A stretch of 9,073 bases of DNA from Bacillota bacterium. GTDB taxonomy: Bacteria; Bacillota_E; Sulfobacillia; Sulfobacillales; JAIMBI01. Shown here in pieces: positions 1 through 6,744 of this stretch. The translations under genes and the position numbers were made by a program. The stretch is from NCBI GenBank assembly GCA_021828405.1, contig JAKARZ010000069.1:1-9073 (forward strand), given 5' to 3'. Below the pieces are notes generated by a model. That model worked only from the letters and a program-made list of their open reading frames with translations, was not told where the DNA came from and did no database searches. The stretch's first letter is position 1, and every line of letters begins with the position of its first letter.

Positions 1-36
1 AGCCGCACGGTGCCCTCCAACAGCTCGGGCACCAGG
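1..36 (-). pseudogene. 3' part of a dihydrofolate-reductase-family pseudogene, runs off the window
   Basis: On the minus strand these bases read LVPELLEGTVR in frame. This fits the strand that follows the intron insertion point in RibD_C/YyaP-type reductases, where the family has an LVPVLLG.G.RLF-like pattern. Joined to the upstream piece that ends DVDI plus two bases of a proline codon, it restores DVDIPLVPELLEG, which is what the family predicts. The exact first base is uncertain because it lies in a run of four C. The rest of the gene is outside the window. The identification rests on recalled family patterns, not on a search, and only about 11 residues are visible. Confidence 0.5.
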
Positions 37-148
37 GGTAGGTCGATGCGGGCCTCGGTGCGGTAGCCTTTGCACCAATTAGCCGGTGCTGGCCCTTTCG
101 AGCCAGTGCCCTCGGTGAGCCGACCTGGTCACCTTGGGCCCGTACCCC
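35..148 (-). ncRNA. Domain VI-like 3' region of the group II intron, unusually long
   Basis: About 115 nt separate domain V from the restored 3' exon; a normal domain VI with linker is roughly 40-50 nt. The ends pair: GGGGUA (148-143) with UACCCC (40-35), and CGGGCC (142-137) with GGCCCG (54-49). This leaves an eight-base bulge CAUCGACC (48-41) that contains candidate branch-point adenosines. Inside are hairpins: GGTGA/TCACC; CTGGCTC-GAAA-GGGCCAG with a GNRA tetraloop; and GGTGC/GCACC. All pairings were read by eye. It could be an enlarged domain VI, or a domain VI plus a 3' extension as reported for some Bacillus introns. Confidence 0.5.
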
Positions 149-748
149 CCTCAGAACCGGACGTGCGCCATTCACGCATCCGGCTCCCCGGTTGCTCGCC
201 GGGGCCGGCGATGCGCTCCCGTCCCGCATCCGTTTCGCGTCCTCCGCTGTGTGAGGGAAACGGCGAGACGACCCCGCGGAAACCGTGGACCGCCTTCCCC
301 CGGTACGCGGCTTTCCCGCGCTCTGAGTCCGATGCCGTCCTCCGACGCCTCCCAACGCCTTGGGGACCCTTCGGCCTAACCGATCGGGCCTCCATACGCT
401 GGCGCGACCCCGGGAGGTCTCCTCTGTTCCGACGGCCCCGCTTTCCGCCATGCCGCGCTCTATGACCCTCGGAAATCCCCGACGGGGGACGACCCCGCCG
501 CGGTCACCGCCACCTTGCCGGTATCGGCGGCTTGTTATGGCCTTCCGGTCATCCCAGCCCGGCGGCCCTCGGTTCACCCGCTTACGCGGCTCCATCCCTT
601 CACCTTTCGGTTGCGGCCGGGTCGTCGCGCGGTCGACGCTTCGCGACCGCCCTCACGGACGGCCCCGCCAGACTCGCTTCGCTGTGGGCGGCTACCCCTT
701 CGGCGGTTGGAATCACACCAACTCGGTTCAGCCAGCTTCATGGCGCAC
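37..748 (-). mobile_element. ORF-less group II intron
   Basis: A self-splicing ribozyme element on the minus strand. It begins GTGCGCC at 748, matching the GUGYG 5' consensus. The early sequence CTGGCTGAACC followed by TTGGTGTGATTCCAACC is typical of domain I of bacterial introns. Domain V is clear at 186-154. A candidate EBS1, GGGATG, occurs at 598-593 and again at 555-550; it is complementary to CATCCC, the last six bases of the 5' exon (754-749). No reverse transcriptase/maturase is present: the interval between domain I and domain V has no long ORF and no YADD-like motif, so domain IV has been reduced. Splicing or mobility would need a maturase in trans. The 5' end is firm. The 3' end (about 35-42) is inferred from frame restoration and pairing. 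It could be a dead copy, but the conserved domain V and the EBS1/IBS1 match argue it was recently functional. Confidence 0.82.
154..186 (-). ncRNA. Group II intron domain V
   Basis: Read on the minus strand this is a 33-nt hairpin. The basal stem GAGCCGGA pairs with GTCCGGTTC, and the upper stem TGCG pairs with CGCA. The 5' side carries the AGC catalytic triad at the normal place. Sequence, size and shape match bacterial group II domain V (usually 34 nt). The terminal loop looks like UGAAUGG rather than a clean GNRA tetraloop, and there is a small bulge on the 3' side where the family has its conserved bulge. A hypothetical ORF reading SRMREWRTSGSEGG crosses it; that peptide is a translation artefact of the domain. 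Confidence 0.87.
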
Positions 749-1101
749 GGGATGTCCACGTCGTCAGCCAGACCATGAGACAGATAGTCGGCGGCGGTAT
801 GCCCTCCGCCTCAGATGCCGACGTCACGATCGCCGGCCACGGCGTGCACCTGCCCCAGCGCGCTCTCGATGCCGTCGATCACAAACGTGAAGCTCCTGGC
901 CCTTTCAGTTCGAGAGGCGGTCGCGGACAGTGGGTGAGAACGAAGACCGGCACATGCATCGGGGGGTCATCGCCCCACCATCCGATCTACTGTGGGTCAT
1001 CGGGCCAGGAGCCGAGCCCTCCCCCAAAACATGTTCCGCCCCATGATGATGGCCCCCTCGGGCTCGGCTTCCTCAACAACCTTCGTATTGCTCTTCACCT
1101 C
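749..1101 (-). pseudogene. Dihydrofolate-reductase-family (RibD_C/YyaP-like) pseudogene, 5' part, interrupted by the intron
   Basis: Three minus-strand pieces line up in order with this oxidoreductase family. The first (from about 1092) contains VVEEAEPEGAIIMGRNMF. The second, in another frame, contains GWWGDDPPMHVPVFVLTHCP. The third, back in the first frame, contains SFTFVIDGIESALGQ and then GGGHTAADYLSHGLADDVDI. Disabling lesions are a frameshift at a T4G5 run near 1024-1032, an in-frame TAG at 989-987, a frameshift near 900, and an in-frame TGA at 813-811. The N-terminal part that should precede VVEEA (the first strand and nucleotide-binding residues) is absent, so the gene is also truncated. 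Intact relatives are small cytosolic NADPH-dependent reductases, often of unknown substrate. The intron sits in phase 2 of a proline codon. Two of the lesions are point stops, so sequencing error alone does not explain the damage. Confidence 0.72.
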
Positions 1102-1260
1102 CGTTGTCTAGCTGAATCGCGGATTTGAGCCCGACCGTCTTCGCTCCGGGTTCCCTCTGGGAGCAGCCCACGAGTCGGGAGTCTTGGCTGGAGCCAGCCG
1201 CGGGTCGCCCGGCCAGTCGGGGAGAACGGGGCCACGACCGCTCCCGACCGTGGGGAGCGA

Positions 1261-1266
1261 TATACT
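1261..1266 (+). promoter_or_regulatory. Possible -10 box for the epimerase-like gene
   Basis: TATACT stands out in very GC-rich surroundings about 75 bases before the ATG at 1340. No convincing -35 hexamer lies 16-18 bases upstream, so this is only a candidate. Confidence 0.3.
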
Positions 1267-1339
1267 CGCGACAGCGGCGCACCCGGGTTCGTCGGTTAAA
1301 TGCCGCCCCGGGTCGCACCCCCAAGGAGGCTGGTCAGTC

Positions 1340-2299
1340 ATGGAACCATCCGGAGCGGAGGCCGCCCACAGAACGTCGGCCCTGGGCTCCCTGGCAACGC
1401 TGCAGTCGGGGTCACTCGCCCTGACCCTGTTGCCGGAGCGCGGCGCGCTGGCCTACTCGCTGATCCATCGGGCGAGCCACACCGAGCTGCTGCGGCGGCC
1501 GGCCAGCCTCAAGGAACTGGATGCCGAGCCGTTCACCCACGGTATCCCCATCCTGTTTCCCGCGGGGCGGATCGCCGGCGCCCGGTGCACGGTGGGCGGC
1601 CGCGAGTTTCGGTGGTCCGCGAACGACACGCTGGGCCCCAACCACCTCCACGGCTTTCTGTGGAACATTCCGTGGCAGGTGCGGGAGCAAACCGGCCACC
1701 GCGTCCGGCTGGCGCCCACGCAAGCGGGCCTCAGCGCGGCCAGCGAGGCGTTCGGAGCCGAATTCGAGGCTCGCATCACATACACGCTGGAGGACGCCCG
1801 CATGGAGTCGCGGCTCACGATCACCAACCGGTCCGCACACGCGATTCCGTTTGGAGCCGGGTATCACACGTCCATTGCGCTCTCCCGCCCCTGGGTGCTG
1901 CGGCTGCCGGCCGGCCGCGAGTGGGAGATGGACCGTCAAAGTTTGCCCACGGGCCGCCTTTTGGAGCAGCCTGCCACACTGGTGAACGTGGACCGGGGCC
2001 TTTCGGTGCCGGACTTGGTGTCCGACACCTGCTATCGGCCGAACTCCGGCGAGCCCAACCTGGCCCGCCTGTGGGATCCCCAGTCGGGCCTCAGCATCGA
2101 GATGGAGGGTGGGGCCCCGCTCAGCCAGTGGGTGGTGTACCGGCCCAACCTGACCGCCAACTTTGTGAGTGTGGAGCCCGTCACCTGGGTCCACAATGCC
2201 CCCAATCTGCCGCTGGCGCCGGAGCTCACGGGCAACGCCGTGCTGGAGCCCGGCGAGGAGCGGAGCCTCACGTATCGGTGGACGGTCACGGCATCCTAA
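1340..2299 (+). CDS. Aldose 1-epimerase (mutarotase) family protein
   Basis: 319 residues, a normal length for galactose-mutarotase-like proteins, which interconvert alpha and beta anomers of hexoses in the cytoplasm. Family landmarks are in order: GIPILFPAGRI (68-78) with the substrate-binding Arg77; LHGFLW (103-108) with His104; GAGYHTSIAL (172-181) with His176 as likely catalytic acid; and VEPVTWVHNAPNL (278-290) with Glu279 in the position of the catalytic base. No signal peptide or membrane segment is visible. The ATG at 1340 was chosen because AAGGAGG lies at 1323-1329, ten bases upstream; an in-frame extension back to 1184 has low-complexity composition and no good ribosome site. The gene stands alone, with no sugar-metabolism neighbour, so the substrate cannot be named. 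It could equally be a glucose-6-phosphate 1-epimerase (YeaD-like) or another member of the fold. The neighbour to the left is a pseudogene on the opposite strand. Confidence 0.88.
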   Translation: MEPSGAEAAHRTSALGSLATLQSGSLALTLLPERGALAYSLIHRASHTELLRRPASLKELDAEPFTHGIPILFPAGRIAGARCTVGGREFRWSANDTLGPNHLHGFLWNIPWQVREQTGHRVRLAPTQAGLSAASEAFGAEFEARITYTLEDARMESRLTITNRSAHAIPFGAGYHTSIALSRPWVLRLPAGREWEMDRQSLPTGRLLEQPATLVNVDRGLSVPDLVSDTCYRPNSGEPNLARLWDPQSGLSIEMEGGAPLSQWVVYRPNLTANFVSVEPVTWVHNAPNLPLAPELTGNAVLEPGEERSLTYRWTVTAS

Positions 2300-2315
2300 C
2301 GAGAGGGGTGCCGCG

Positions 2316-2335
2316 CCGGCCGCTCCGCTGGCCGG
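2316..2335 (+). terminator. Stem-loop after the epimerase-like gene, no U-tract
   Basis: CCGGCC (2316-2321) pairs with GGCCGG (2330-2335) around an eight-base loop, 17 bases past the stop codon. There is no run of T afterwards, so it may be an mRNA 3'-end stabiliser rather than a terminator. Confidence 0.3.
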
Positions 2336-2584
2336 AGTGGCGTGACGGCGCAGCCGCCGCAGCCACGGCGCTGTTGGGCCGCTGGGGCGGGCGGCGGGCA
2401 CTTGGTGGTGGTGGCGCCCCGGTTTCGTAGCCGTGGCGTGCTGTTGGTGAAACCTTCGGAAGCGCTTTCGGAAGCTCACGCGTCCATGCGGCCGAAATCT
2501 CTGGACACCAGCATAATATATGAGGTCGGCGTGCGATCTTGTGGGAGGTCATCCGCCGCTATATCGTGCAAGCCCGGGGAAATA

Positions 2585-2611
2585 GCCGCCCTTTCGGGCG
2601 GCGGCGTTTTT
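2585..2611 (+). terminator. Rho-independent terminator
   Basis: GCCGCCC (2585-2591) pairs perfectly with GGGCGGC (2596-2602) around a TTTC loop. After GGCG comes TTTTT (2607-2611). This is the best intrinsic terminator in the window. It would end transcription from the epimerase-like gene, or from any short transcript begun near 2520, and it insulates the GNAT gene whose start is 58 bases further on. Confidence 0.8.
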
Positions 2612-2668
2612 ATCCCGCCCCCGCAAGGGAATGGGTGTCCCCTGCCGCTGTAGAGAGGGAGGTGTTGT

Positions 2669-3070
2669 GTGGCCATCCACCTATCGACCGAGCCGCCCCG
2701 CACCCCGGATGCCGTCAAAGCGCTCTGGGATACGATCCCGTTTGCGGAGGGGCGGGACCCCGAAGCCGTCATGCGATGCCTGTTGGGTTCTAATTTGGTG
2801 ATCACCGCCTGGGACGGGGAGCGTCTCGTGGGCACGACCCGCGTCACCACCGATGGAGTGTACTACGCCACGCTCTGGGACGTCATCGTGCACCCGGACC
2901 ACCAGCGGCGGGGGATTGGCACCGCGCTCGTCAAGCGGGCGGTGGCGCCGTTCCTGGGCCGAGGGTTTTCCTACATCGCGCTCTTCAGCGTCGCCGGCGG
3001 CGAAGGGTTTTACGAGCGCCTGGGATTCGTCCGCCATGCGAGTGGCATGAGGCTCGCGGAATCGCCGTGA
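2669..3070 (+). CDS. GNAT family N-acetyltransferase
   Basis: 133 residues, a single GNAT domain of the small type. These enzymes move an acetyl group from acetyl-CoA to an amine; the acceptor here is unknown. Motif A is VIVHPDHQRRGIGTALV (72-88), with the QRRGIG pyrophosphate-binding loop at 79-84. Motif B is FYERLGF (114-120). The strand before motif A and the preceding NLVITAWDGERLVGTTRV hairpin are also typical. The start is GTG at 2669, with GGGAGG at 2657-2662 six bases upstream. The upstream terminator at 2585-2611 suggests it has its own promoter, which I could not identify. The 87-residue gene follows 99 bases downstream on the same strand, so the two may be co-transcribed. It is cytoplasmic, with no export signal. 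Confidence 0.9.
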   Translation: MAIHLSTEPPRTPDAVKALWDTIPFAEGRDPEAVMRCLLGSNLVITAWDGERLVGTTRVTTDGVYYATLWDVIVHPDHQRRGIGTALVKRAVAPFLGRGFSYIALFSVAGGEGFYERLGFVRHASGMRLAESP

Positions 3071-3169
3071 CGGGCGCGTGGCGGGCGCGGCCGCGCGCAC
3101 TGGCCGCTGCGGTCCGCGGCACGCCATTGCCTACGGGCGGCGGCCGACCTGCGAAAGTTCGGTGAAGGG

Positions 3170-3433
3170 ATGGCGCGTCTAATCAGCGAGCCGGTGGTGG
3201 TGGAGTGGGGAGACACCGCAACGCCGCTGTCGTTTCAGTGGCGGCAGCGCCAGCATCGGATTGCGGAAGTGCTGGCCGACGTGCGTGAGCCGGACTACCA
3301 CCCCAACTGGCGCCTGCGCCGGCATCGACGCCGGCTGGTTGTTCGCACGGACGACGGGCGCTGGTTCGAGCTTTACGTCCAGCGGCCCGGGCACTGGATT
3401 CTCTATCGGGAAATGGACAACCCGCTCGTGTGA
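3170..3433 (+). CDS. Small basic protein, possibly DUF6504-like
   Basis: 87 residues, rich in Arg and Trp. The middle reads PLSFQWRQRQHRIAEVLADV (19-38), then a strand LVVRTDDGRWFELYV and GHWILYREMDN near the end. The order of WR, a hydrophobic strand, a DDGR turn with a following strand, and a final W.LYR pattern recalls small DUF6504-type proteins. This is from memory and unverified; function is unknown. There is no signal peptide, no membrane segment and no recognisable catalytic residues. The ATG at 3170 is preceded by GTGAAGG (3162-3168), which is very close, with GAAAG at 3153-3157 as an alternative, so the ribosome site is weak. The start resembles family N-termini (MARLISEPV). The coding frame is supported by the biased composition and intact length. 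It lies downstream of the GNAT gene, and the following 272 bases to 3705 show no gene. Confidence 0.65.
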   Translation: MARLISEPVVVEWGDTATPLSFQWRQRQHRIAEVLADVREPDYHPNWRLRRHRRRLVVRTDDGRWFELYVQRPGHWILYREMDNPLV

Positions 3434-3684
3434 CCCGTGCCCGGGCGGCATCCCGGGGCGCCGCCGGCGTGGTCCGCGCAGGAGTGTCGTGAGGCTCTCT
3501 GCGGCGTTTCTGCCCATCCCAGGTCACGGCAGCGACGCACACAGTCGGACACGCCGGGCATCCTTGCGCTGCCGTGTGGCCTCCCCAGCAGACAATCCGT
3601 CGGCCGCGTCTTGCGGCTGGCCAATGCCTCCCCGCCTGACCGCTCGCGAACAAGCCCGTCATGCGAGTGTCGCAGCACAAAGGT

Positions 3685-3701
3685 CGAGGCGCGGCGCCTC
3701 G
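3685..3701 (-). terminator. Stem-loop after the iron-sulfur oxidoreductase gene
   Basis: On the minus strand, CGAGGCG pairs with CGCCTCG around a three-base loop, starting five bases after the stop codon at 3706-3708. Only a weak T-run follows (ACCTTTG), so termination efficiency is doubtful, though the position is right for the end of a minus-strand transcript. Confidence 0.4.
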
Positions 3702-3705
3702 CGCG

Positions 3706-5691
3706 CTACCCTCCCAGGACCGCGTCGGCTAGCAGCTCGGCAAAGTCGCGCACCAAGACCCGGCCATCACCGCCGACCGCCTGGACCCCATCACGGATCA
3801 TCGTGAGGCAAAAGGGGCAGGCCGTGGCGACGATGCTGGCGCCGGTCGCGACCGCCTCCTCCGCCCGATTCACGTTCACCCGGTGTCCGGCGGGCTCTTC
3901 CAGCCACATCCGTCCCCCACCGGCACCACAGCAGAAGCCTTGCTCTCGGCGGCGCTCCATCTCCACCAGCGTCACGTTCGGAATGCGGGACAGCGTCGCC
4001 CGCGGCGTGTCATAGATGCCGTTGTAGCGGCCGAGATAGCACGAGTCGTGATAGGTGACCGTCTGAGAGTCACCCGCCGCCGGGGTCAGCCGGCCCTCCG
4101 CCACCAGCTGCGCCAGGTAGTCGCTGTGGTGAATCACCGTGTACACGCCGCCAAACTGGGGATACTCGTTCTGAATAGTGTTGAAACAGTGCGGACAGGT
4201 GGTCACGATGGTCTTCACACCCAAGTCATTCAGTGTGTCCACGTTCTGCTGGGCCAGCGCCTGGTAAAGGTACTCATTCCCCAGCCGCCGGGCGGCGTCT
4301 CCGGTGCAGTTCTCGAGCGGGCCCATCAGGCCCACGTCCACGCCCGCCGCCTTCATGAGGCGCAGCGCCGATACGGTGACCCTGCGCGCCCGATCGTCGT
4401 ACGTACCCATGCATCCCACCCAAAAGAGCACCTCCGCGTGGTCTCCCCGGGACAGGTCTTTGAGCGCCAGCTCCTGGGCCAGCTCACCCCGCCGCTCGCG
4501 GGGGAGTCCCCACGGGTTAGACGCGCTCTCCACATTGCGGAAGAAGCTCTGGGCCTCGGGGGGAAATTCGCCCTGCGTCAGCACCAGGTGCTCGCGCATC
4601 CCGACAATCTTCACAACATGCTCATCAAACACCGGGCAGGCCTCGACACAGGCGCCGCAGGTCGTGCAGGCCCACAGGTCGTCGGCGGCCACCACCCCGC
4701 CTGCCATGGGCACGGCCAGCCTGTCCAGCTCCTCGGCCGTCCGCTCTCCGGCCGGCTTGCGGAGGATCGGGCCGACAGCTTCCAACTGCTGACGCAGCTT
4801 GACGATGATCTGCTTGGGCGACAGGGACTTGCCCACCTGGTGCGCCGGGCACTGGTCCGTGCAGCGCCCACACTGCACGCAGGCATAGACGTCCAGCAGA
4901 TCGTGCCAGGTCAGGTCGGTGACCTGCCCCACGCCAAAGCTCTCGCGAGTCTCGTCCTCCAAGTCCAGCTTGGGGAGCCGGCCCCGTGGCTCCAGATTAC
5001 GGACGTAGGCATTCACCGGCGCCGCCACCATGTGGAAGTGCTTGGAGTGAGGCAGGTATACCATGAAAGACAACAGGGCCACCAGTTTCACCCACGTGAT
5101 GACCATGAGCGCGTGCGACAGCGCGACGGAACCCAAGGGCCGGATCCACACCGCCACCACGAGGCCCAGCGGGGCAAAATACAGATGCGGAGAGAGTGCC
5201 AGCGTAAAGGTTTCAATGCCGAAGTCGGCCAGCACCACCACGGCGATCAAACTCAGGATCAGCGCGGCGTCCGCGCTGCGCTCGAGCCGGGGCACCCGCA
5301 CCACGTAGCGGCGCACGGCCGCCATCACGAGCGCGGCCAGGACCAGCACCGTCAGAATGTCCGACAGGGTGGACAGCACGCTCGCCACGGGGCCTTGGTA
5401 CGGCAGCACGCCGGGAAAAATGCCGCGTACCAGAAAGTCCAGGGTGATGATCAGTAGCACCACGAACGCATAGAAGATGAAGAAATGCATGATCCCGGGT
5501 GCCTTGTCCTTGAACAGCTTGCGCTGCCCCATCACCCCCGACACCCATCCCGTGAGACGCTCCCCCGGGTGATCCCACCGCACGATGGGCCCCCCCAGCG
5601 CCACGAGGCTGAATTTCTCCGCCAGCAGCGCGAAGAACCAGAGAAAGCCCAGCGCCACCGCCAGGATGAATGCCAAATGTTCAATGCCCAT
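3706..5691 (-). CDS. Membrane-bound iron-sulfur/CCG-domain oxidoreductase, likely ETF:menaquinone oxidoreductase (YwjF-like)
   Basis: 661 residues. Residues 1-225 form a NarI/DsrM-like membrane part with about six hydrophobic segments (near 5-25, 66-88, 108-127, 142-160, 172-184, 188-212) and His residues suited to haem b (for example His69, His193 and the HSKHFH run at 215-220). Then come two 4Fe-4S motifs, [12 protein letters not shown] (Cys271, 274, 277, 281) and [12 protein letters not shown] (Cys342, 345, 348, 352). Two CCG (DUF224) domains follow: Cys427, NCTG (Cys462) and CPHC (499-502); then Cys551, CCG (587-589) and CPFC (625-628). The first has NCTG where CCG is canonical, common in this subfamily as I recall. 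Such proteins carry electrons from reduced ETF, hence acyl-CoA dehydrogenases, to menaquinone. A heterodisulfide-reductase-like role is the alternative. The ATG at 5691 has AGAGGTGG seven bases upstream. It follows tatC by 161 bases on the same strand. No etf or acyl-CoA dehydrogenase gene is in view, so the partner is inferred. Confidence 0.87.
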   Translation of the reverse strand: MGIEHLAFILAVALGFLWFFALLAEKFSLVALGGPIVRWDHPGERLTGWVSGVMGQRKLFKDKAPGIMHFFIFYAFVVLLIITLDFLVRGIFPGVLPYQGPVASVLSTLSDILTVLVLAALVMAAVRRYVVRVPRLERSADAALILSLIAVVVLADFGIETFTLALSPHLYFAPLGLVVAVWIRPLGSVALSHALMVITWVKLVALLSFMVYLPHSKHFHMVAAPVNAYVRNLEPRGRLPKLDLEDETRESFGVGQVTDLTWHDLLDVYACVQCGRCTDQCPAHQVGKSLSPKQIIVKLRQQLEAVGPILRKPAGERTAEELDRLAVPMAGGVVAADDLWACTTCGACVEACPVFDEHVVKIVGMREHLVLTQGEFPPEAQSFFRNVESASNPWGLPRERRGELAQELALKDLSRGDHAEVLFWVGCMGTYDDRARRVTVSALRLMKAAGVDVGLMGPLENCTGDAARRLGNEYLYQALAQQNVDTLNDLGVKTIVTTCPHCFNTIQNEYPQFGGVYTVIHHSDYLAQLVAEGRLTPAAGDSQTVTYHDSCYLGRYNGIYDTPRATLSRIPNVTLVEMERRREQGFCCGAGGGRMWLEEPAGHRVNVNRAEEAVATGASIVATACPFCLTMIRDGVQAVGGDGRVLVRDFAELLADAVLGG

Positions 5692-5788
5692 GCGCCGCCA
5701 CCTCTCAGCTCAGCATGCCGACGCGCGGCCGGAGGTGTGGCAGCGCGCGCACATCCACCCGGGTCGCCCCGGTTCATTTCACGACCGT

Positions 5789-5794
5789 ATTCTA
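5789..5794 (-). promoter_or_regulatory. Possible -10 box before the iron-sulfur oxidoreductase gene
   Basis: On the minus strand TAGAAT (5 of 6 to TATAAT) lies about 97 bases before the ATG at 5691, in the 161-base gap after tatC. A GGGACA that could serve as -35 is about 20 bases upstream, longer than ideal. If real, it gives the gene a promoter independent of tatC. Confidence 0.25.
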
Positions 5795-5852
5795 CTTCAT
5801 CGGACTTTGGGGGTTGTCCCGGGTCGCCGGCCCCCTCCTTTCGAAGTCGCCG

Positions 5853-6572
5853 TCATCGGCGCCGACCGCCGTCGGCCCGCCAAGCCAAGCGAGCCACCAG
5901 CGCCGTCAGCTCGTAGATCAAGTAGATGGGAACGGCCATCAGAATCATGGACAGCGCGTCAGGCGGCGCGAGGATCGCAGCGATCGCAAAGGCCGTCAGG
6001 ATCGCGTACCGGCGCTGGCGCGCGTACCACCCGGGGGACACCAGACCCATCCGGGCCAGCGCGCCCCCCGCCAGCGGCAGTTCGGCCATGACGCCAAACG
6101 GGAGCGTGAGGCCAATCATAAATGCCAGCACACTGGAGAGAGTGAAGCGCTCGGCGATCATCCCGCCGGTGAAGCTCGCCATGATGCGCAGCACGGCGGG
6201 CACGATCAGGAAGAACCCGCCGGCCAGGCCGGCCGCGAACAGCAGCACACCCGGCCCGGCGACGATGGCCACGAGCCGCCGCTCGCGCGGGAGCAGCCCC
6301 GGCGCCACGAAGGCGGCCACCTGGTAGACCCAAATGGGCGACGACACCGCCACGGCCAGAATCAGCGCCACCTTCAGCATACTGAAGAAAGCTTCGGTGA
6401 CACCCACCACGATGACCCGGCGCAATCCCACGGCGCGCAGCATCCAGATCAGCACCGGGCGCGCGATGAAGTAACTCCCGATAAATGCCACCACGAGGAC
6501 GCCGCCCACGATGACGATCCGCCGACGCAGCTCGGCCAGATGGTCTTCCAGCGGCATTTCGCGGTCCATCAC
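5853..6572 (-). CDS. tatC: Sec-independent protein translocase subunit TatC
   Basis: 239 residues, six hydrophobic segments, the usual TatC size. TatC is the membrane receptor that recognises twin-arginine signal peptides and, with TatA, exports folded proteins. Conserved features are present: the N-terminal cytoplasmic motif MPLEDHLAELRRR (6-18); VTEAFF (58-63); FVAPGLLPRERR (88-99), matching the first cytoplasmic loop with Glu97; a membrane-proximal Glu at 164; and APPDALS (202-208), followed by PIYLIYEL near the end. The start is GTG at 6572, or ATG at 6569; GCGAGG at 6587-6582 sits nine bases from the GTG, slightly favouring it. No tatA/tatB gene is in the window, so the partner is encoded elsewhere. 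The gene is divergent from the propeller lipoprotein, sharing a 172-base intergenic region, and lies upstream of the iron-sulfur oxidoreductase on the same strand. Confidence 0.93.
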   Translation of the reverse strand: MMDREMPLEDHLAELRRRIVIVGGVLVVAFIGSYFIARPVLIWMLRAVGLRRVIVVGVTEAFFSMLKVALILAVAVSSPIWVYQVAAFVAPGLLPRERRLVAIVAGPGVLLFAAGLAGGFFLIVPAVLRIMASFTGGMIAERFTLSSVLAFMIGLTLPFGVMAELPLAGGALARMGLVSPGWYARQRRYAILTAFAIAAILAPPDALSMILMAVPIYLIYELTALVARLAWRADGGRRR

Positions 6573-6730
6573 CCGAAAAAGCCTCGCACGCGTCTGGCCC
6601 GCATCGTACTACGTATTTCCAGCATCCGGGCCTCCCTGGCCGCGTAAGACTTGTCCCCACAGCTCCGCGTCCGGTACCATGTCGACCATACGCCGCGGCG
6701 CTAGGGTCCATGCCTCGGCGCCGCAGATTG

Positions 6731-6736
6731 AGGAGG
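6731..6736 (+). promoter_or_regulatory. Ribosome binding site of the propeller lipoprotein
   Basis: A perfect AGGAGG eight bases before the ATG at 6745. It fixes the start of a frame that stays open back to 6511. Confidence 0.85.
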
Positions 6737-6744
6737 CTACGTCC

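Larger units (their letters stand above)
2300..2668 (+). other. Non-coding stretch between epimerase-like and GNAT genes
   Basis: I see no convincing gene in these 369 bases on either strand; short ORFs here are proline- or glycine-rich and match nothing. It holds a stem-loop just after the epimerase stop, a direct repeat of TTCGGAAGC at about 2456-2475 whose second copy forms a GCTT-TCGG-AAGC hairpin, a short AT-rich patch at 2512-2521, and an intrinsic terminator at 2585-2611. The GNAT ribosome site GGGAGG is at 2657-2662. Confidence 0.55.

Noticed and set aside
129..395. Minus-strand ORF ending in SRMREWRTSGSEGG
   Set aside because: This peptide is the translation of group II intron domain V and is a frequent false annotation, not a protein.
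70..1128. Plus-strand ORFs across the intron region
   Set aside because: They run antisense to the ribozyme and pseudogene, lack ribosome sites and match no family.
1412..2479. A 355-codon open frame on the minus strand opposite the epimerase-like gene
   Set aside because: Composition is Arg/Gly/Pro-rich with no family motif, while the plus strand carries a complete epimerase signature with a good ribosome site.
3434..3705. Search for a small gene or RNA in the 272-base gap
   Set aside because: Frames on both strands are low-complexity or shadow-like; apart from the stem-loop at 3685-3701 nothing could be supported.
3883..5457. A 524-codon open frame on the plus strand opposite the iron-sulfur oxidoreductase
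   Set aside because: It is rich in His, Arg and Gln and mirrors a clear iron-sulfur protein on the other strand; long antisense frames are expected in GC-rich DNA.
5831..5841. AAAGGAGG on the minus strand just after tatC, resembling a strong ribosome site
   Set aside because: No start codon follows at a usable distance; the first ATG downstream opens only a two-codon frame.
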